Shown here: one piece after another, positions 34,211 to 41,936 of the stretch
How the letters are laid out: each line of letters opens with the position of its first letter
Numbering within the stretch: the first letter of the stretch is position 1
Assembly (NCBI RefSeq): GCF_009708035.1
Contig: NZ_WMBQ01000002.1
Coordinates: forward strand, 744,001-808,000
Reading direction: 5' to 3'
Source of the DNA: Hyphomicrobium album
GTDB lineage: Bacteria; Pseudomonadota; Alphaproteobacteria; Rhizobiales; Hyphomicrobiaceae
DNA: 64,000 nucleotides
The notes under the pieces: generated by a model
Told to the model about the DNA's origin: nothing
What the model saw: the letters and a program-made list of their open reading frames with translations, nothing else
The model's database searches: none
Made by a program: the position numbers and the translations under genes

Positions 34211-34545
34211 TCGCGGTCCTCCCCATCACGCTCTTTCCCCGAGCCTTGGCGGGACTCGGCGTCCTTGAGCTGATTGATGAGGTCGTTGATCCTATCGGGA
34301 ACGGGCGTGTTGAGGAGTTCTCCATACGCAGCCCTCAATTGTTTGCCGAGGATGCCCTGCAGAACCTGCTGGCTATTGCCTCGGCCGGGCTGAGCGGCGG
34401 TATCCTCGCTAGCGGCCTTAACGGGCCGCCCTGTCGTGGGCTCGGAGGCGTCGTCAGCCGCCGCCGGCGCGGCGGCGCGCTGCGGCTCTTGGGGGGCAAA
34501 CGCGCCGTAGGGCTTCCCCCAAGAGGTCTTCTTTTCCTCGGACAT
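34207..34545 (-). CDS. nepR: Anti-sigma factor NepR
   Basis: 112 residues. The N-terminal 65 residues are Ala/Pro-rich and probably disordered. The conserved core is ILGKQLRAAYGELLNTPVPD followed by RINDLINQLKDAE, the two helices that clamp EcfG or PhyR. A GGAGGG ribosome site precedes the ATG. It is co-transcribed with ecfG from an EcfG promoter 108 bp upstream, giving a balanced feedback loop. Confidence 0.94.
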   Translation of the reverse strand: MSEEKKTSWGKPYGAFAPQEPQRAAAPAAADDASEPTTGRPVKAASEDTAAQPGRGNSQQVLQGILGKQLRAAYGELLNTPVPDRINDLINQLKDAESRQGSGKERDGEDRE

Positions 34546-34652
34546 TAACCGGCCCTCCCGCCTCCCGCTTTATGGTTCTTGCGCTACCGCCCTGGATTGC
34601 GAGCCAGGGTTGTGCGGCTGCGGATCATATCGTCCGACTCCCAAGGGCAAGC

Positions 34653-34677
34653 AACGTCCAAACCGAGAATAAGTTCC
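34653..34677 (-). promoter_or_regulatory. EcfG-type promoter (GGAAC-N16-CGTT) for nepR-ecfG
   Basis: Reverse strand GGAAC (34677-34673), 16 bp, CGTT (34656-34653), 108 bp upstream of nepR. It is back-to-back with the kinase promoter at 34705, with 27 bp between the two -35 boxes. Confidence 0.75.
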
Positions 34678-34704
34678 CGCCACTCGATTTAATTGACGCA
34701 GTGC

Positions 34705-34729
34705 GGAACGTTCGCGCGGAGCTGACGTT
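34705..34729 (+). promoter_or_regulatory. EcfG-type promoter (GGAAC-N16-CGTT) for the PhyK-like kinase
   Basis: GGAAC at 34705-34709 and CGTT at 34726-34729 with a 16-bp spacer, 67 bp before the kinase start. Confidence 0.75.
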
Positions 34730-34780
34730 AGGTTCGCTGGGCGCAGGTGTGCGCGAAAGGGGCCAAGGGGGCGCACGTCC

Positions 34781-34804
34781 ATGAATTTTTGGTCCGATGC
34801 TTGA
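34781..34804 (+). other. Seven-codon upstream reading frame overlapping the kinase start
   Basis: An ATG at 34781 with AAGGGGG upstream encodes MNFWSDA and stops at 34804, overlapping the kinase ATG at 34797 in another frame. The kinase itself has no good ribosome site, so its translation may depend on termination of this leader. Confidence 0.3.
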
Positions 34805-36842
34805 GCGCTTCCGTCAGGGCGGATGGTCCATCCAGGCCCAATTCCTGCTCTACAGCGCCGCGCTGCTCATTCCCGCTCTCATCTTCAGCGGCCTCATGAT
34901 CCTGCGCTCCGCTTCCCTCGAGCGGGAGGCGATGGAGGACGATGTCAACGGCGTCGCGCGTACGGTGGCCTCCGCGCTCGACCGCGAGCTGGCGGCGATA
35001 ACCACGACACTCACCGCGCTCGCGTCCTCTCCGGCGCTGACCGAAGGGGACCTCAAGGCATTCTACAAGCAGGCCATGGCCGCCCGTGATGTGAGCGGCA
35101 ACGACTTCCTGCTGACGAACCGGACCGGCAAACTGCTGCTGACCACGCGCATCCAGTGGGGGGACGACGTACCGGCGGACTCTCCGATCGACCCGAAGGA
35201 AATCATCCAATCGGGTAAGCCGCAGGTGTCGAATCTCCACCGCGGCGAGCTGCCCGGCGGGGTAACAACGTTCCTTATCAGCGTGCCGGTGACGCGCGGG
35301 AACAAGACAATCTTCGTGCTCAGCGCGTCGCTCCCGTCGCAGCGCATCCTCGAAATATTCCACCTCGAGGAGCTGGAGCCTGGGTGGCTGGCGGTCGTGA
35401 CCGATCGCACCGGCGCCGTCGTCGCACGCTCGACCGGGCCACCAGCCGAGGCCGGTAGCGTCACGGCGCGGAGCACCGGTCCGAAAGAGGCGCAAGCGGG
35501 ATTGTGGCGCGCGACCGACAGCGACGGTGAATCGGTGCTTCGCGCCTCCACGTATTCTCGGCTGTCGGGTTGGCTCGTGTCGACGACCGTGCCTGAGCTG
35601 ATTGCCAATCGGCCGATCGTGCGCTCGTGGGCGCTGGTGGCGACGCTCGCAGTGAGCTTCGGATTGCTCTCCGCCTTGCTTGCCTATCTTTTCGGCCGGC
35701 GCATTTCCGATCCCGTGCGGGCGCTTGCGGGTCGCGCCGGGGAGCTGGGCCGCGGCGAGACGGTAGCGCCGATAAAGTCTTCCATCCCGGAGGTGCGTGC
35801 GGTCGGCGACGCGCTCGTCAAGGCGAGCAGGACGCGCGAGCAGATGGAGCATTCGCTGCGCGAGAGCGAGGACCGGTTGCGCGTGGCGCTCGCCTCGGCC
35901 GAGACCGGCGCCTGGGACTGGGATCTCGTGGCGGGCGTGCTCACCTGGGACGCACGGATGCGCGAGCTCTGGGGTCTCGCGCCGGAAGACACGGTGTCGT
36001 TCGACGTGTTCGCTTCGGCGCTCAATCCGCTCGATCGCGATGCGACGTTTGCCGCCGTCGAGCGTTCACAGGATCCCGAGGTGAATGCGGAATACGACGT
36101 CGAGCATCGGGTAAAGGGCGTGCGCGACGGCGCGGAGCGCTGGGTCGCCACCAAGGGCCGGACCCAGTTTGCTAACGGAAAGGCAGTGCGCATGAGCGGT
36201 ACGGCGCGCGACATCACCGAGAGCAAGCGATGGGAGGAGCACACCCAACTTCTCATGCGGGAGGTGACGCATCGCTCGAAGAATCTTTTGGCGGTGATCC
36301 AAGCGATGGCGCGCCAGACCAAGCTCGCCAGCCGCGATGTCAATGACTTCGAGGTGCGTTTCTCGGGACGCTTGCAGGCGCTCGCCGCATCGCACGATCT
36401 GCTGGTGCAGCGCGACTGGCACGGCGTCGCCCTTCCCGAGCTCGTCCGGTCGCAGCTGGCGCACTACCTCGACCAGCACGCGACCCAGATCACCATCGAA
36501 GGGCCGGGCCTGATCGTCACGCCGGAGGCGGCGCAGAACATCGGGCTCGCTGTGCACGAGCTGTCGACGAATGCGGCCAAGTACGGGGCGTTGTCGGTGC
36601 CGGAAGGGCGGGTGGCCGTGTGCTGGTCGCAGGCCAATAGCGGCGGTAACGAACGCCTGCACATGAGCTGGTTGGAAACGGGCGGACCGGCGGTCGTTCC
36701 GCCGTCCCGCAAGGGATTTGGGCAATTGGTGACCGAGCAGCTTACCGCGCGGGCCCTGCAAGGAACGGCGGACCTTAAGTTTGGCGCCGCGGGCGTCAGT
36801 TGGAAGTTGGACATACCGGCCAGCCACCTCCTTGCCGCCTAA
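34797..36842 (+). CDS. PhyK-like membrane HWE sensor kinase
   Basis: 681 residues. Membrane helices at about 15-37 and 277-300 enclose a periplasmic sensor region of about 240 residues (Cache-like, inferred from position and length). HAMP occupies about 300-350 and PAS 355-475 (ends ARDITESKR). The HWE dimerisation domain has His492 in MREVTHRSKNLLAVI, and the ATPase domain has HELSTNAAKYGALS (587-600) and WLETGG. It is the expected kinase for PhyR, encoded divergently from nepR-ecfG. It has its own EcfG promoter, and a short overlapping leader may control translation. Confidence 0.92.
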   Translation: MLERFRQGGWSIQAQFLLYSAALLIPALIFSGLMILRSASLEREAMEDDVNGVARTVASALDRELAAITTTLTALASSPALTEGDLKAFYKQAMAARDVSGNDFLLTNRTGKLLLTTRIQWGDDVPADSPIDPKEIIQSGKPQVSNLHRGELPGGVTTFLISVPVTRGNKTIFVLSASLPSQRILEIFHLEELEPGWLAVVTDRTGAVVARSTGPPAEAGSVTARSTGPKEAQAGLWRATDSDGESVLRASTYSRLSGWLVSTTVPELIANRPIVRSWALVATLAVSFGLLSALLAYLFGRRISDPVRALAGRAGELGRGETVAPIKSSIPEVRAVGDALVKASRTREQMEHSLRESEDRLRVALASAETGAWDWDLVAGVLTWDARMRELWGLAPEDTVSFDVFASALNPLDRDATFAAVERSQDPEVNAEYDVEHRVKGVRDGAERWVATKGRTQFANGKAVRMSGTARDITESKRWEEHTQLLMREVTHRSKNLLAVIQAMARQTKLASRDVNDFEVRFSGRLQALAASHDLLVQRDWHGVALPELVRSQLAHYLDQHATQITIEGPGLIVTPEAAQNIGLAVHELSTNAAKYGALSVPEGRVAVCWSQANSGGNERLHMSWLETGGPAVVPPSRKGFGQLVTEQLTARALQGTADLKFGAAGVSWKLDIPASHLLAA

Positions 36843-36874
36843 GACACAGCGAGCGTTCGAAGCGTCAAGTGCAC

Positions 36875-36899
36875 GGAACTTTCGGCAAACTATCGGGTT
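36875..36899 (+). promoter_or_regulatory. EcfG-type promoter (GGAAC-N16-GGTT) for the NepR-like gene
   Basis: GGAAC at 36875-36879 and GGTT at 36896-36899, spacing 16, 31 bp before the TTG start of the 85-residue protein. Confidence 0.6.
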
Positions 36900-36930
36900 C
36901 TGAGCTGAACACCTCAGTGAGGGCCGAAAG

Positions 36931-37188
36931 TTGAAGCTGGATAAGAATCAAGAGCTTACGAAGCTCATCGGCAGACGGTTGCGAGAAGCATGCGAAAGCG
37001 AAGTTTCCGTCGCACTTCCGCCAGCGATGACTACCGGGCTCGCGAAGATCAGGCAGGCGGAGACTCGCTCTGTCCTTAGCATCGATATCTGCACTTCGAG
37101 CAATGGCAACGGCCATGCGCTCGATCGCGCGAGCGCGGGCAGTGATGCTGCGCTTTCACCCCACGAGCCACTAGACGCGAACGCGTAA
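36931..37188 (+). CDS. Possible NepR-like small protein
   Basis: 85 residues from a TTG start with GAGGG upstream. The segment LIGRRLREACESEVSVALPP followed by AMTTGLAKIRQAE has the spacing of the NepR helix pair (I/L-G-x2-L-R-x13-P-x5-6-L-x2-I/L-x2-A/L-E). The rest is polar and unremarkable. It lies directly after the PhyK-like kinase and has its own EcfG-type promoter, a setting where second NepR copies occur. The family assignment rests on this pattern only; the acidic-aromatic core of true NepR is weak, so it could be unrelated. Confidence 0.45.
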   Translation: MKLDKNQELTKLIGRRLREACESEVSVALPPAMTTGLAKIRQAETRSVLSIDICTSSNGNGHALDRASAGSDAALSPHEPLDANA

Positions 37189-37223
37189 CGCGGGACCCGA
37201 TTCGCGTCGGCGAGGATGTGGCG

Positions 37224-37985
37224 ATGGCGCACAAAAAGGAACTGCACGGGCGGCAAGTGCCCTGCCAGCTTTGTCCCCTCCGCAAGCAAAAGGTCTTCCG
37301 CCCCTTCACGCCTAAAGAGCTCGCGTTCGTCATGTCCTTCAAGTCGGGAGAGGTGGCGCTCAAGGCGGGCGAGCCACTGTTTCTCGAAGGCAACTCTTGC
37401 GCCAATCTCTATACCGTTCTGTCCGGTCTTGCCTTCCGCTACAAGCTGTTGCCCGACGGCCGGCGGCAAATTCTCAACTACTGCATGCCGGGGGACTTCC
37501 TCGGGCTGCAGGGCTCGGTGATGCTGGAGATGCAACACTCGGTCGAGGCGCTGTCCGACATGGTGCTTTGCGTCTTCCAGCGCGAGGGGCTGTGGCGGCT
37601 GTTCGAATCGCATGCGGGCCTGTCCTTCGACGTCACCTGGCTGGCGGCGCGCTCCGAGCAGCTGCTCGATCAGCAGCTCTTGTCGGTGGGACGGCGCAGC
37701 GCGAAAGAACGCTGTGCGCACCTTCTGCTGCATCTCGCCGACCGGGTCAGTGAGGTCGGCCTGTCGCGCAAGCGGGATACGATCCGGATTCCCATAACGC
37801 AGCAGCACGTGGCCGACACGCTTGGCCTGTCGCTGGTGCACACCAATCGCACCTTGGGCCGGCTCATACGCAGCCGGGCCATCCGTTGGCGCGAGCAGGA
37901 ATTCGAGATTCTCGATCGCGATCAGCTCGTCGAGCTCGCCGGTGGCGACGACGCGATCCCCGGCGCGGTGCGACCGCTGCTCTAG
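37224..37985 (+). CDS. Crp/Fnr family transcription regulator
   Basis: 253 residues. The N-terminus has a CxxC pair (CQLCPLRKQ), but further cysteines do not form the four-Cys cluster of Fnr. A cyclic-nucleotide-type beta barrel (residues about 25-145, with LLPDGRRQILNYCMPGDFLG) is followed by a winged helix with the recognition region ITQQHVADTLGLSLVHTNRTL. GAGGA precedes the ATG at 37224; a GTG at 37218 is also possible. Its stop overlaps that of the convergent receiver gene. The effector is unknown. Confidence 0.88.
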   Translation: MAHKKELHGRQVPCQLCPLRKQKVFRPFTPKELAFVMSFKSGEVALKAGEPLFLEGNSCANLYTVLSGLAFRYKLLPDGRRQILNYCMPGDFLGLQGSVMLEMQHSVEALSDMVLCVFQREGLWRLFESHAGLSFDVTWLAARSEQLLDQQLLSVGRRSAKERCAHLLLHLADRVSEVGLSRKRDTIRIPITQQHVADTLGLSLVHTNRTLGRLIRSRAIRWREQEFEILDRDQLVELAGGDDAIPGAVRPLL

Positions 37986-38383
37986 GTGACGCTAGGGCGC
38001 TCCAGACATTGCACGAGCGCCCGGGCAAGAGCCTCGATCGCGTAAGGCTTGCGCACGATCGGCACCTTCAGGAAGTGAGCCGGAAACATCGTGCTGTCGC
38101 CGTAGCCGGTCGTGAATATGAAGGGCACCGCGCGCTGGACGAGGAACTCGGCAACCGGGAATGATGTCGCCGTACCGAGGCTGACGTCCAAAACTCCGAC
38201 ATCGACCTCCGCCGTCGCGAGCCACGCAATCGCGCCGTCGCTTGTCGTGAACGAATGCACGCTTGCCGCCCCCAGGTCGAGCAGCATGCTTTCGGTGTCG
38301 AGGGCGATGATCGTCTGGTCTTCGACGAGAACGGCGCGCAGTCCGTACAGCGGATGCGGTCGGCGCCCATTCACGCACTGCAT
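37982..38383 (-). CDS. Stand-alone receiver-domain response regulator
   Basis: 133 residues from ATG 38383. It has the receiver features VLVEDQTIIALD (acidic pair), the phospho-Asp in VGVLDVSLG, FTTGYGD, and the Lys in IVRKPYA. No output domain follows, so it probably acts as a phosphate sink or relay, for instance with the HWE kinases nearby. The start lacks a ribosome site; a TTG at 38482 would add a low-complexity stretch. Confidence 0.75.
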   Translation of the reverse strand: MQCVNGRRPHPLYGLRAVLVEDQTIIALDTESMLLDLGAASVHSFTTSDGAIAWLATAEVDVGVLDVSLGTATSFPVAEFLVQRAVPFIFTTGYGDSTMFPAHFLKVPIVRKPYAIEALARALVQCLERPSVT

Positions 38384-38600
38384 GGATGTAGGAGGGTCAT
38401 CACCGCCGGTGGTCGGCGGGGAAAGTTTCGCGAGATGGCCGCGCCAGGAACCTGGCAGAGGCCGTGGGGTCGGGTTGGCCAATTCTCACCGGAGCTCCGC
38501 TGCAGAAGTGCGCGTCAACCCATACGGCTTTGCACGACAGCGGGCGATGTCATTTGATGTACCGCGAAACATGGGGTCGCCGACCCGCAGAAATGCAGAA

Positions 38601-38622
38601 AGCCGGGACGAAAGTCCCGGCT
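38601..38622 (-). terminator. Hairpin terminator after the ferritin-like gene
   Basis: A perfect 9-bp stem (AGCCGGGAC at 38601-38609 with 38614-38622) is closed by a GAAA loop, 31 bp after the DUF892 stop. The T tract on the reverse strand is broken (TTTCTGCATTTC), so termination may be partial. Confidence 0.6.
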
Positions 38623-38652
38623 TCCTTTGCCAGTTGCGCAATAAAGGGCTAC

Positions 38653-39141
38653 TTACGCGGCCTGCTTGTTAAGCTTGCCCTCGGCGAGCTTGTTCAGCTT
38701 GCTATCGGCCGCGTGCTCTTCCTTGAGCGTCGCCGACAGGAGCTTGACCGCGTCCTTGTGGCCCAACAGCTCGCCCCACGAAACCAACGTGCCGTAACGC
38801 GTGATCTCATAGTGCTCGACCGCTTGGGCGGCAGCGATCATTGCAGCGTCGCGCGTGTCGGGATCCTTGATCTCCTTCATCATCTCCTCGCCCTCGGTGA
38901 GGATCCCGTCGATCGCCGGGCACTTCTCGCCGGCCGCCTTCTTGCCGAGTATCTCGAAGACCTTTTCGAGGCGGACGATTTGTTCTTTCGTTTCTTCCAG
39001 GTGTGATTCGAAGGCGCGCGCCAGCTCGGACGAGTCAGTGGCTTTCACCATCTTGGGCAGGGCCTTCACGATTTGCTTTTCGGCGTAATAGATGTCCTTG
39101 AGCGTGTGCTCGAACAAATCAGACAGGTTTTTGATTTTCAT
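38653..39141 (-). CDS. DUF892 ferritin-like stress protein (YciE/YciF family)
   Basis: 162 residues, all helical, with MKIKNLSDLFEHTLKDIYYAEKQ, SHLEETKEQIVRLEKVFE and AVEHYEITRYGTLVSW, the Glu/His positions of the DUF892 di-metal four-helix bundle. Such proteins are strongly induced by general stress and probably handle metals or oxidants. An EcfG-type promoter (N17) is 35 bp upstream. Confidence 0.9.
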   Translation of the reverse strand: MKIKNLSDLFEHTLKDIYYAEKQIVKALPKMVKATDSSELARAFESHLEETKEQIVRLEKVFEILGKKAAGEKCPAIDGILTEGEEMMKEIKDPDTRDAAMIAAAQAVEHYEITRYGTLVSWGELLGHKDAVKLLSATLKEEHAADSKLNKLAEGKLNKQAA

Positions 39142-39175
39142 GGACGGCTCTCCTGGTGCGGGTGTGTGCGCACTC

Positions 39176-39201
39176 AACGTGCGCAAATTCCGGAGAGTTC
39201 C
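39176..39201 (-). promoter_or_regulatory. EcfG-type promoter (GGAAC-N17-CGTT) for the DUF892 gene
   Basis: Reverse strand GGAAC (39201-39197), 17 bp, CGTT (39179-39176), 34 bp before the start codon. Confidence 0.7.
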
Positions 39202-39340
39202 CGAGCCGCCCTTGGAGTGAGTGAACATCATTTGGCCGGGTTTGAAGCTAAGCCTCGGCCTGGGGACACGGACGGACGTCGTACGCAACGGGAAGCGAGC
39301 TTCGCGCGCCTATGCGTGCTGCGTAGAGGGGGAGACTGCG

Positions 39341-39544
39341 ATGGGCGCGATCATGATTCGCTGTCCGGCGACCAACGAGCTCATTCCTGTCGGCATCGAC
39401 GCGGATCGCGACACGTTCGCGGGTCTGCCGGATGTGAAGGCCGCTCCCGTCCACTGCCCGGCATGCGGCGGCAAGCATGCATGGTCGAAGAAGGACGCCA
39501 TTCTGGAGCAGACGATGCGCATCCGCTCCAGAAGCTACGACTGA
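39341..39544 (+). CDS. Small CxxC-type zinc-ribbon-like protein
   Basis: 67 residues. An early MIRCPATNELIPVGIDADRD and a later HCPACGGKHAW give three or four metal-ligand cysteines in a zinc-ribbon-like layout. GGAG lies eight bases before the ATG. Similar short proteins are widespread in Rhizobiales with unknown role. It is convergent with the Crp-like gene, 6 bp apart. Confidence 0.65.
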   Translation: MGAIMIRCPATNELIPVGIDADRDTFAGLPDVKAAPVHCPACGGKHAWSKKDAILEQTMRIRSRSYD

Positions 39545-39550
39545 CAGAAA

Positions 39551-40228
39551 TTACGCGGCGTCGGCGAAGCGCTCGAGAGCTTCGAGATCAGCTATGCGCA
39601 GGCCGTTGCGGACGGGCGTGACGATGCCGCGCGCTTCCAGATCGCGCAGCGCAGCGGCCAGAGCGTCGACCGTCATGTTGAGATGATCGGCGACGGCGCC
39701 GGACGAAAACTCATCGGTGATGAAGGCCGGATCGCGACCCTCGCTCGCGCCCATGCGTGAGAGCGCCGCGAGAAACGAAGCCACGCGCCCCGCCGCCGGC
39801 AACTTACCGGCTGTAGCGAGCGCGCGGGCGCGCAGGAAGTCGAACTCGCGGTCGGCGGCGGCCGTAAACCGCGCGGCGAGCTGGCCGTCGGTCTCGAGCA
39901 GCTGCTCGAACTCCTCCTCGCTGACCGGGCTTACGATGGTCTTGGCTACGGCCTGCGCCGTGCTGGTGTGCACGTCGAGATGCCCGAGCCCGATGATGTC
40001 TCCGGGGAAGGCGAACTCGATCACCTCGTGATGACCGTCGTCCCAACGCAGGTAGTGGCACAGGGCGCCGCGCTCGACGCGATACAGCCGGCGCTGGTCG
40101 CCGGCATGAAACAGCGTCTCGCCGCGCCCCATCCGGCGCACCCGCGCCGACTTAGGCGCCGGATCGACGCTGGCGGGCGGCGTGCACCGATCGACCGACT
40201 GAGATACTGCAAGCATGAAATTACTCAT
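39551..40228 (-). CDS. Crp/Fnr family regulator, stress-linked
   Basis: 225 residues. The N-terminal barrel (RMGRGETLFHAGDQRRLYRVERGALCHYL and FAFPGDIIGLGHLD) and C-terminal winged helix (GAVADHLNMTVDALAAALRDLEARGIV) define a Crp-like regulator without the Fnr cysteines. The ATG at 40228 is preferred; 40216 is an alternative. An EcfG-type promoter is about 90 bp upstream, so it may relay the stress response to further genes. Its DNA-binding half resembles the stand-alone protein at 41937-42305. Confidence 0.83.
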   Translation of the reverse strand: MSNFMLAVSQSVDRCTPPASVDPAPKSARVRRMGRGETLFHAGDQRRLYRVERGALCHYLRWDDGHHEVIEFAFPGDIIGLGHLDVHTSTAQAVAKTIVSPVSEEEFEQLLETDGQLAARFTAAADREFDFLRARALATAGKLPAAGRVASFLAALSRMGASEGRDPAFITDEFSSGAVADHLNMTVDALAAALRDLEARGIVTPVRNGLRIADLEALERFADAA

Positions 40229-40316
40229 CACTACGAACGAGATGGGGATCGCGCATGCCACAATCAAGTCAAAATCCGTGCGCTGCCAATCCCCTAGGCG
40301 GTTGAGCTATCTCTAC

Positions 40317-40341
40317 AACGAAAGGGTCCGGCTGCTGTTCC
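40317..40341 (-). promoter_or_regulatory. EcfG-type promoter (GGAAC-N16-CGTT) for the Crp-like gene
   Basis: Reverse strand GGAAC (40341-40337), 16 bp, CGTT (40320-40317), 88 bp before the start at 40228. The -35 box lies inside the palindrome GTTCCCTGGGGAAC, which could be an additional operator. Confidence 0.7.
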
Positions 40342-40469
40342 CTGGGGAACACGTCCAATCTTCGCTAAATACCGCGGCGTTGTTTCTCATCCATTCGTCG
40401 GTGTCCCCCGCAAGCTCGCGGCATGGTTTCCGCACATGGTGAATTTGCGCGCTGCGGTGCGACAAAAGC

Positions 40470-40495
40470 GGAACCGTACCGTCGGACATCCCGTT
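40470..40495 (+). promoter_or_regulatory. EcfG-type promoter (GGAAC-N17-CGTT) for the PRC-barrel gene
   Basis: GGAAC at 40470-40474 and CGTT at 40492-40495, spacing 17, 33 bp before the start at 40529. This position excludes an earlier in-frame start. Confidence 0.7.
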
Positions 40496-40528
40496 CTCTT
40501 GTCAGTTGAGCAAGAGGACAGACACAAC

Positions 40529-40936
40529 ATGAAGAAGCTTCTGGCGACCGCGTCGATCGTCGCCCTGATGGCCCTGCCGGCGCTGGCGCAGGACGCGGCC
40601 GCGCCGGCCGTCGAAAAGGCCCCGGCCGAGAAGACAGCGGCGCTGCATGCGGGCGACGTTTCCGCCAAGGCGCTGCTGAATGAGAGCGTCAAGAATGCCG
40701 CCAACGAAACCATCGGCGACATCAACGACGTGCTCATCGGCGGCGACGGTAAGGTCTCGGCGGTGATCGTCGGCGTCGGCGGCTTCCTCGGTATGGGCGA
40801 GAAGGACGTCGCGCTGCCCTACGATCAGCTCGTCTTCGCCAAAGATGTAGGGGACGACCTCGTAGTCACGACCCACGCAACCAAGGAGAGCCTCGAAACG
40901 GCTCCCGAATACATCAAGCCAGAAGACCGCTCGTAA
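40529..40936 (+). CDS. Periplasmic PRC-barrel domain protein
   Basis: 135 residues. The signal peptide MKKLLATASIVALMALPALA is followed by an Ala/Glu-rich linker and a PRC-barrel: AKALLNESVKNAANETIGDI, DVLIGGDGKVSAVIVGVGG, FLGMGEKDVALPYDQL. PRC-barrels bind RNA or proteins; exported forms are common in Rhizobiales and stress-induced. It is transcribed from a consensus EcfG-type promoter. Confidence 0.85.
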   Translation: MKKLLATASIVALMALPALAQDAAAPAVEKAPAEKTAALHAGDVSAKALLNESVKNAANETIGDINDVLIGGDGKVSAVIVGVGGFLGMGEKDVALPYDQLVFAKDVGDDLVVTTHATKESLETAPEYIKPEDRS

Positions 40937-41064
40937 GGCGGCAGATCCACGCTCACTTTAGCCTCGCGGCTCGGAATCCATCCGGGCCGCTATTTGTTTT
41001 CCTGAAGCGCCCGTTCTTGGAACCTTTGCACGGGTGTGGGCATTTCTCGGTTTTGGAGGACCAA

Positions 41065-41265
41065 ATGCACGAGCCACAGGAAGTTCTCACTCCTACCGAG
41101 GCGCGCCAGGCTTCGCCGCGGCGCCTGAATTTCCGCGTTCTGACGACGTCGCTCATTCTGGCCGTCGCAGCCGCGGCTGCTCTCTATTGGGTATTCTACG
41201 CAGGCAATACTCCGGTGAGCACGCCCGATCCGGCGCCGACGGAGCAGACCGCGCCCGGTCCGTAA
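41065..41265 (+). CDS. Small single-helix membrane protein with Pro/Thr tail
   Basis: 66 residues. GGAGG precedes the ATG. A basic cytoplasmic start (EARQASPRRLNFR) is followed by one membrane helix (LTTSLILAVAAAAALYWVFY) and a short periplasmic tail rich in Pro, Thr and Glu. A protein of the same layout is encoded at 55916-56119. Function unknown. A strong terminator follows. Confidence 0.65.
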   Translation: MHEPQEVLTPTEARQASPRRLNFRVLTTSLILAVAAAAALYWVFYAGNTPVSTPDPAPTEQTAPGP

Positions 41266-41287
41266 GGACGGGGAACCCAAAACGACG

Positions 41288-41319
41288 AAGGGACGGCCGA
41301 TCGGCCGTCCCTTTTTATT
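41288..41319 (+). terminator. Rho-independent terminator
   Basis: An 11-bp stem, AAGGGACGGCC paired with GGCCGTCCCTT around a GATC loop, is followed by TTTTTATTT. It serves the small membrane protein gene and may also stop the convergent zinc-ribbon gene. Confidence 0.9.
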
Positions 41320-41340
41320 TCGTCTCGCCGGTCGGCGCGG

Positions 41341-41589
41341 TCATTCCATGCCGCTGCTGCGCCAGGTCGAGGTCGACTTGCACTTCCGGCACACGCGCTC
41401 GCCCGCCCACGCGCTCGGAAACGAGTCGCGGCAGATGAGGCACTTGCGGACCTTCTGCTCCGCGCTGCGCCGGGCCTCACGTTCAGCCTCGCACACGTCC
41501 GCGCAACCGTCGTTGCACGCGTCGTGGCAGTCGGCGAACGCGCCAGTATGTTCCTTTAGACTGCTCAACTCGTCCTCGACCACGCTCAC
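41341..41589 (-). CDS. Cysteine-rich zinc-ribbon small protein
   Basis: 82 residues. The N-terminal half has four Cys (CHDACNDGCADVC) and the C-terminal half a ribbon CLICRDSFPSAWAGERVC followed by RKCKSTSTWR, a motif recurring in small alphaproteobacterial proteins. GTG 41589 is preferred for its AGAGG ribosome site; GTG 41613 would add eight residues. Probably a zinc-binding cytoplasmic protein of unknown role. Confidence 0.65.
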   Translation of the reverse strand: MSVVEDELSSLKEHTGAFADCHDACNDGCADVCEAEREARRSAEQKVRKCLICRDSFPSAWAGERVCRKCKSTSTWRSSGME

Positions 41590-41936
41590 TGCCGGCCTCT
41601 TTGTCTTAAGCACAGGGTCTTAAGCGCAGACCTTTAAACGCCGCGCTAACCCCGGCGTTTCCAGTAAAAAAGTTGAAATTTCCTGGAGACCGGGGCTGAC
41701 AGGCACCGAAAACAATATGTCTCGGGAGGCTATATCGGGTCGTGGGCCGCGTTTTTCAAGGAATATCGTCATGACGCGGCAGGATGCGCGCGTTCAGGGC
41801 GCCTCGCCTGCGACAAAACGGTGGAAAACCGACAAAACCATTCAATTTCGCACTATCCGTGGCGAACTAACTGACCCGGCGGCTCGTTTACGTCGCAAGT
41901 CGAACGTCGAACACTTTGCAAAGCTGGGGATTTCCG
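41590..41936. other. 347-bp gap without a recognised gene
   Basis: I see no supported coding frame, terminator or promoter consensus here. Codon-like frames in it lack ribosome sites or protein features. Confidence 0.4.

Larger units (their letters stand above)
40229..40528. other. 300-bp divergent control region
   Basis: The gap between the divergent Crp-like and PRC-barrel genes holds two EcfG-type promoters, one per strand (40317-40341 reverse, 40470-40495 forward), and a 14-bp palindrome GTTCCCTGGGGAAC at 40337-40350 that overlaps the reverse -35 box. No gene is visible. Confidence 0.5.

Noticed and set aside
40285-40320. Sequence resembling part of a tRNA (GAGCTATCTCTAC region)
   Set aside because: No T arm, anticodon arm or acceptor pairing can be formed, and it overlaps an EcfG-type promoter.
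41017-41064. GGAAC before the small membrane protein gene at 41065 as an EcfG promoter
   Set aside because: No GTT is found 16-18 bp downstream of the GGAAC, so the -10 element is missing.
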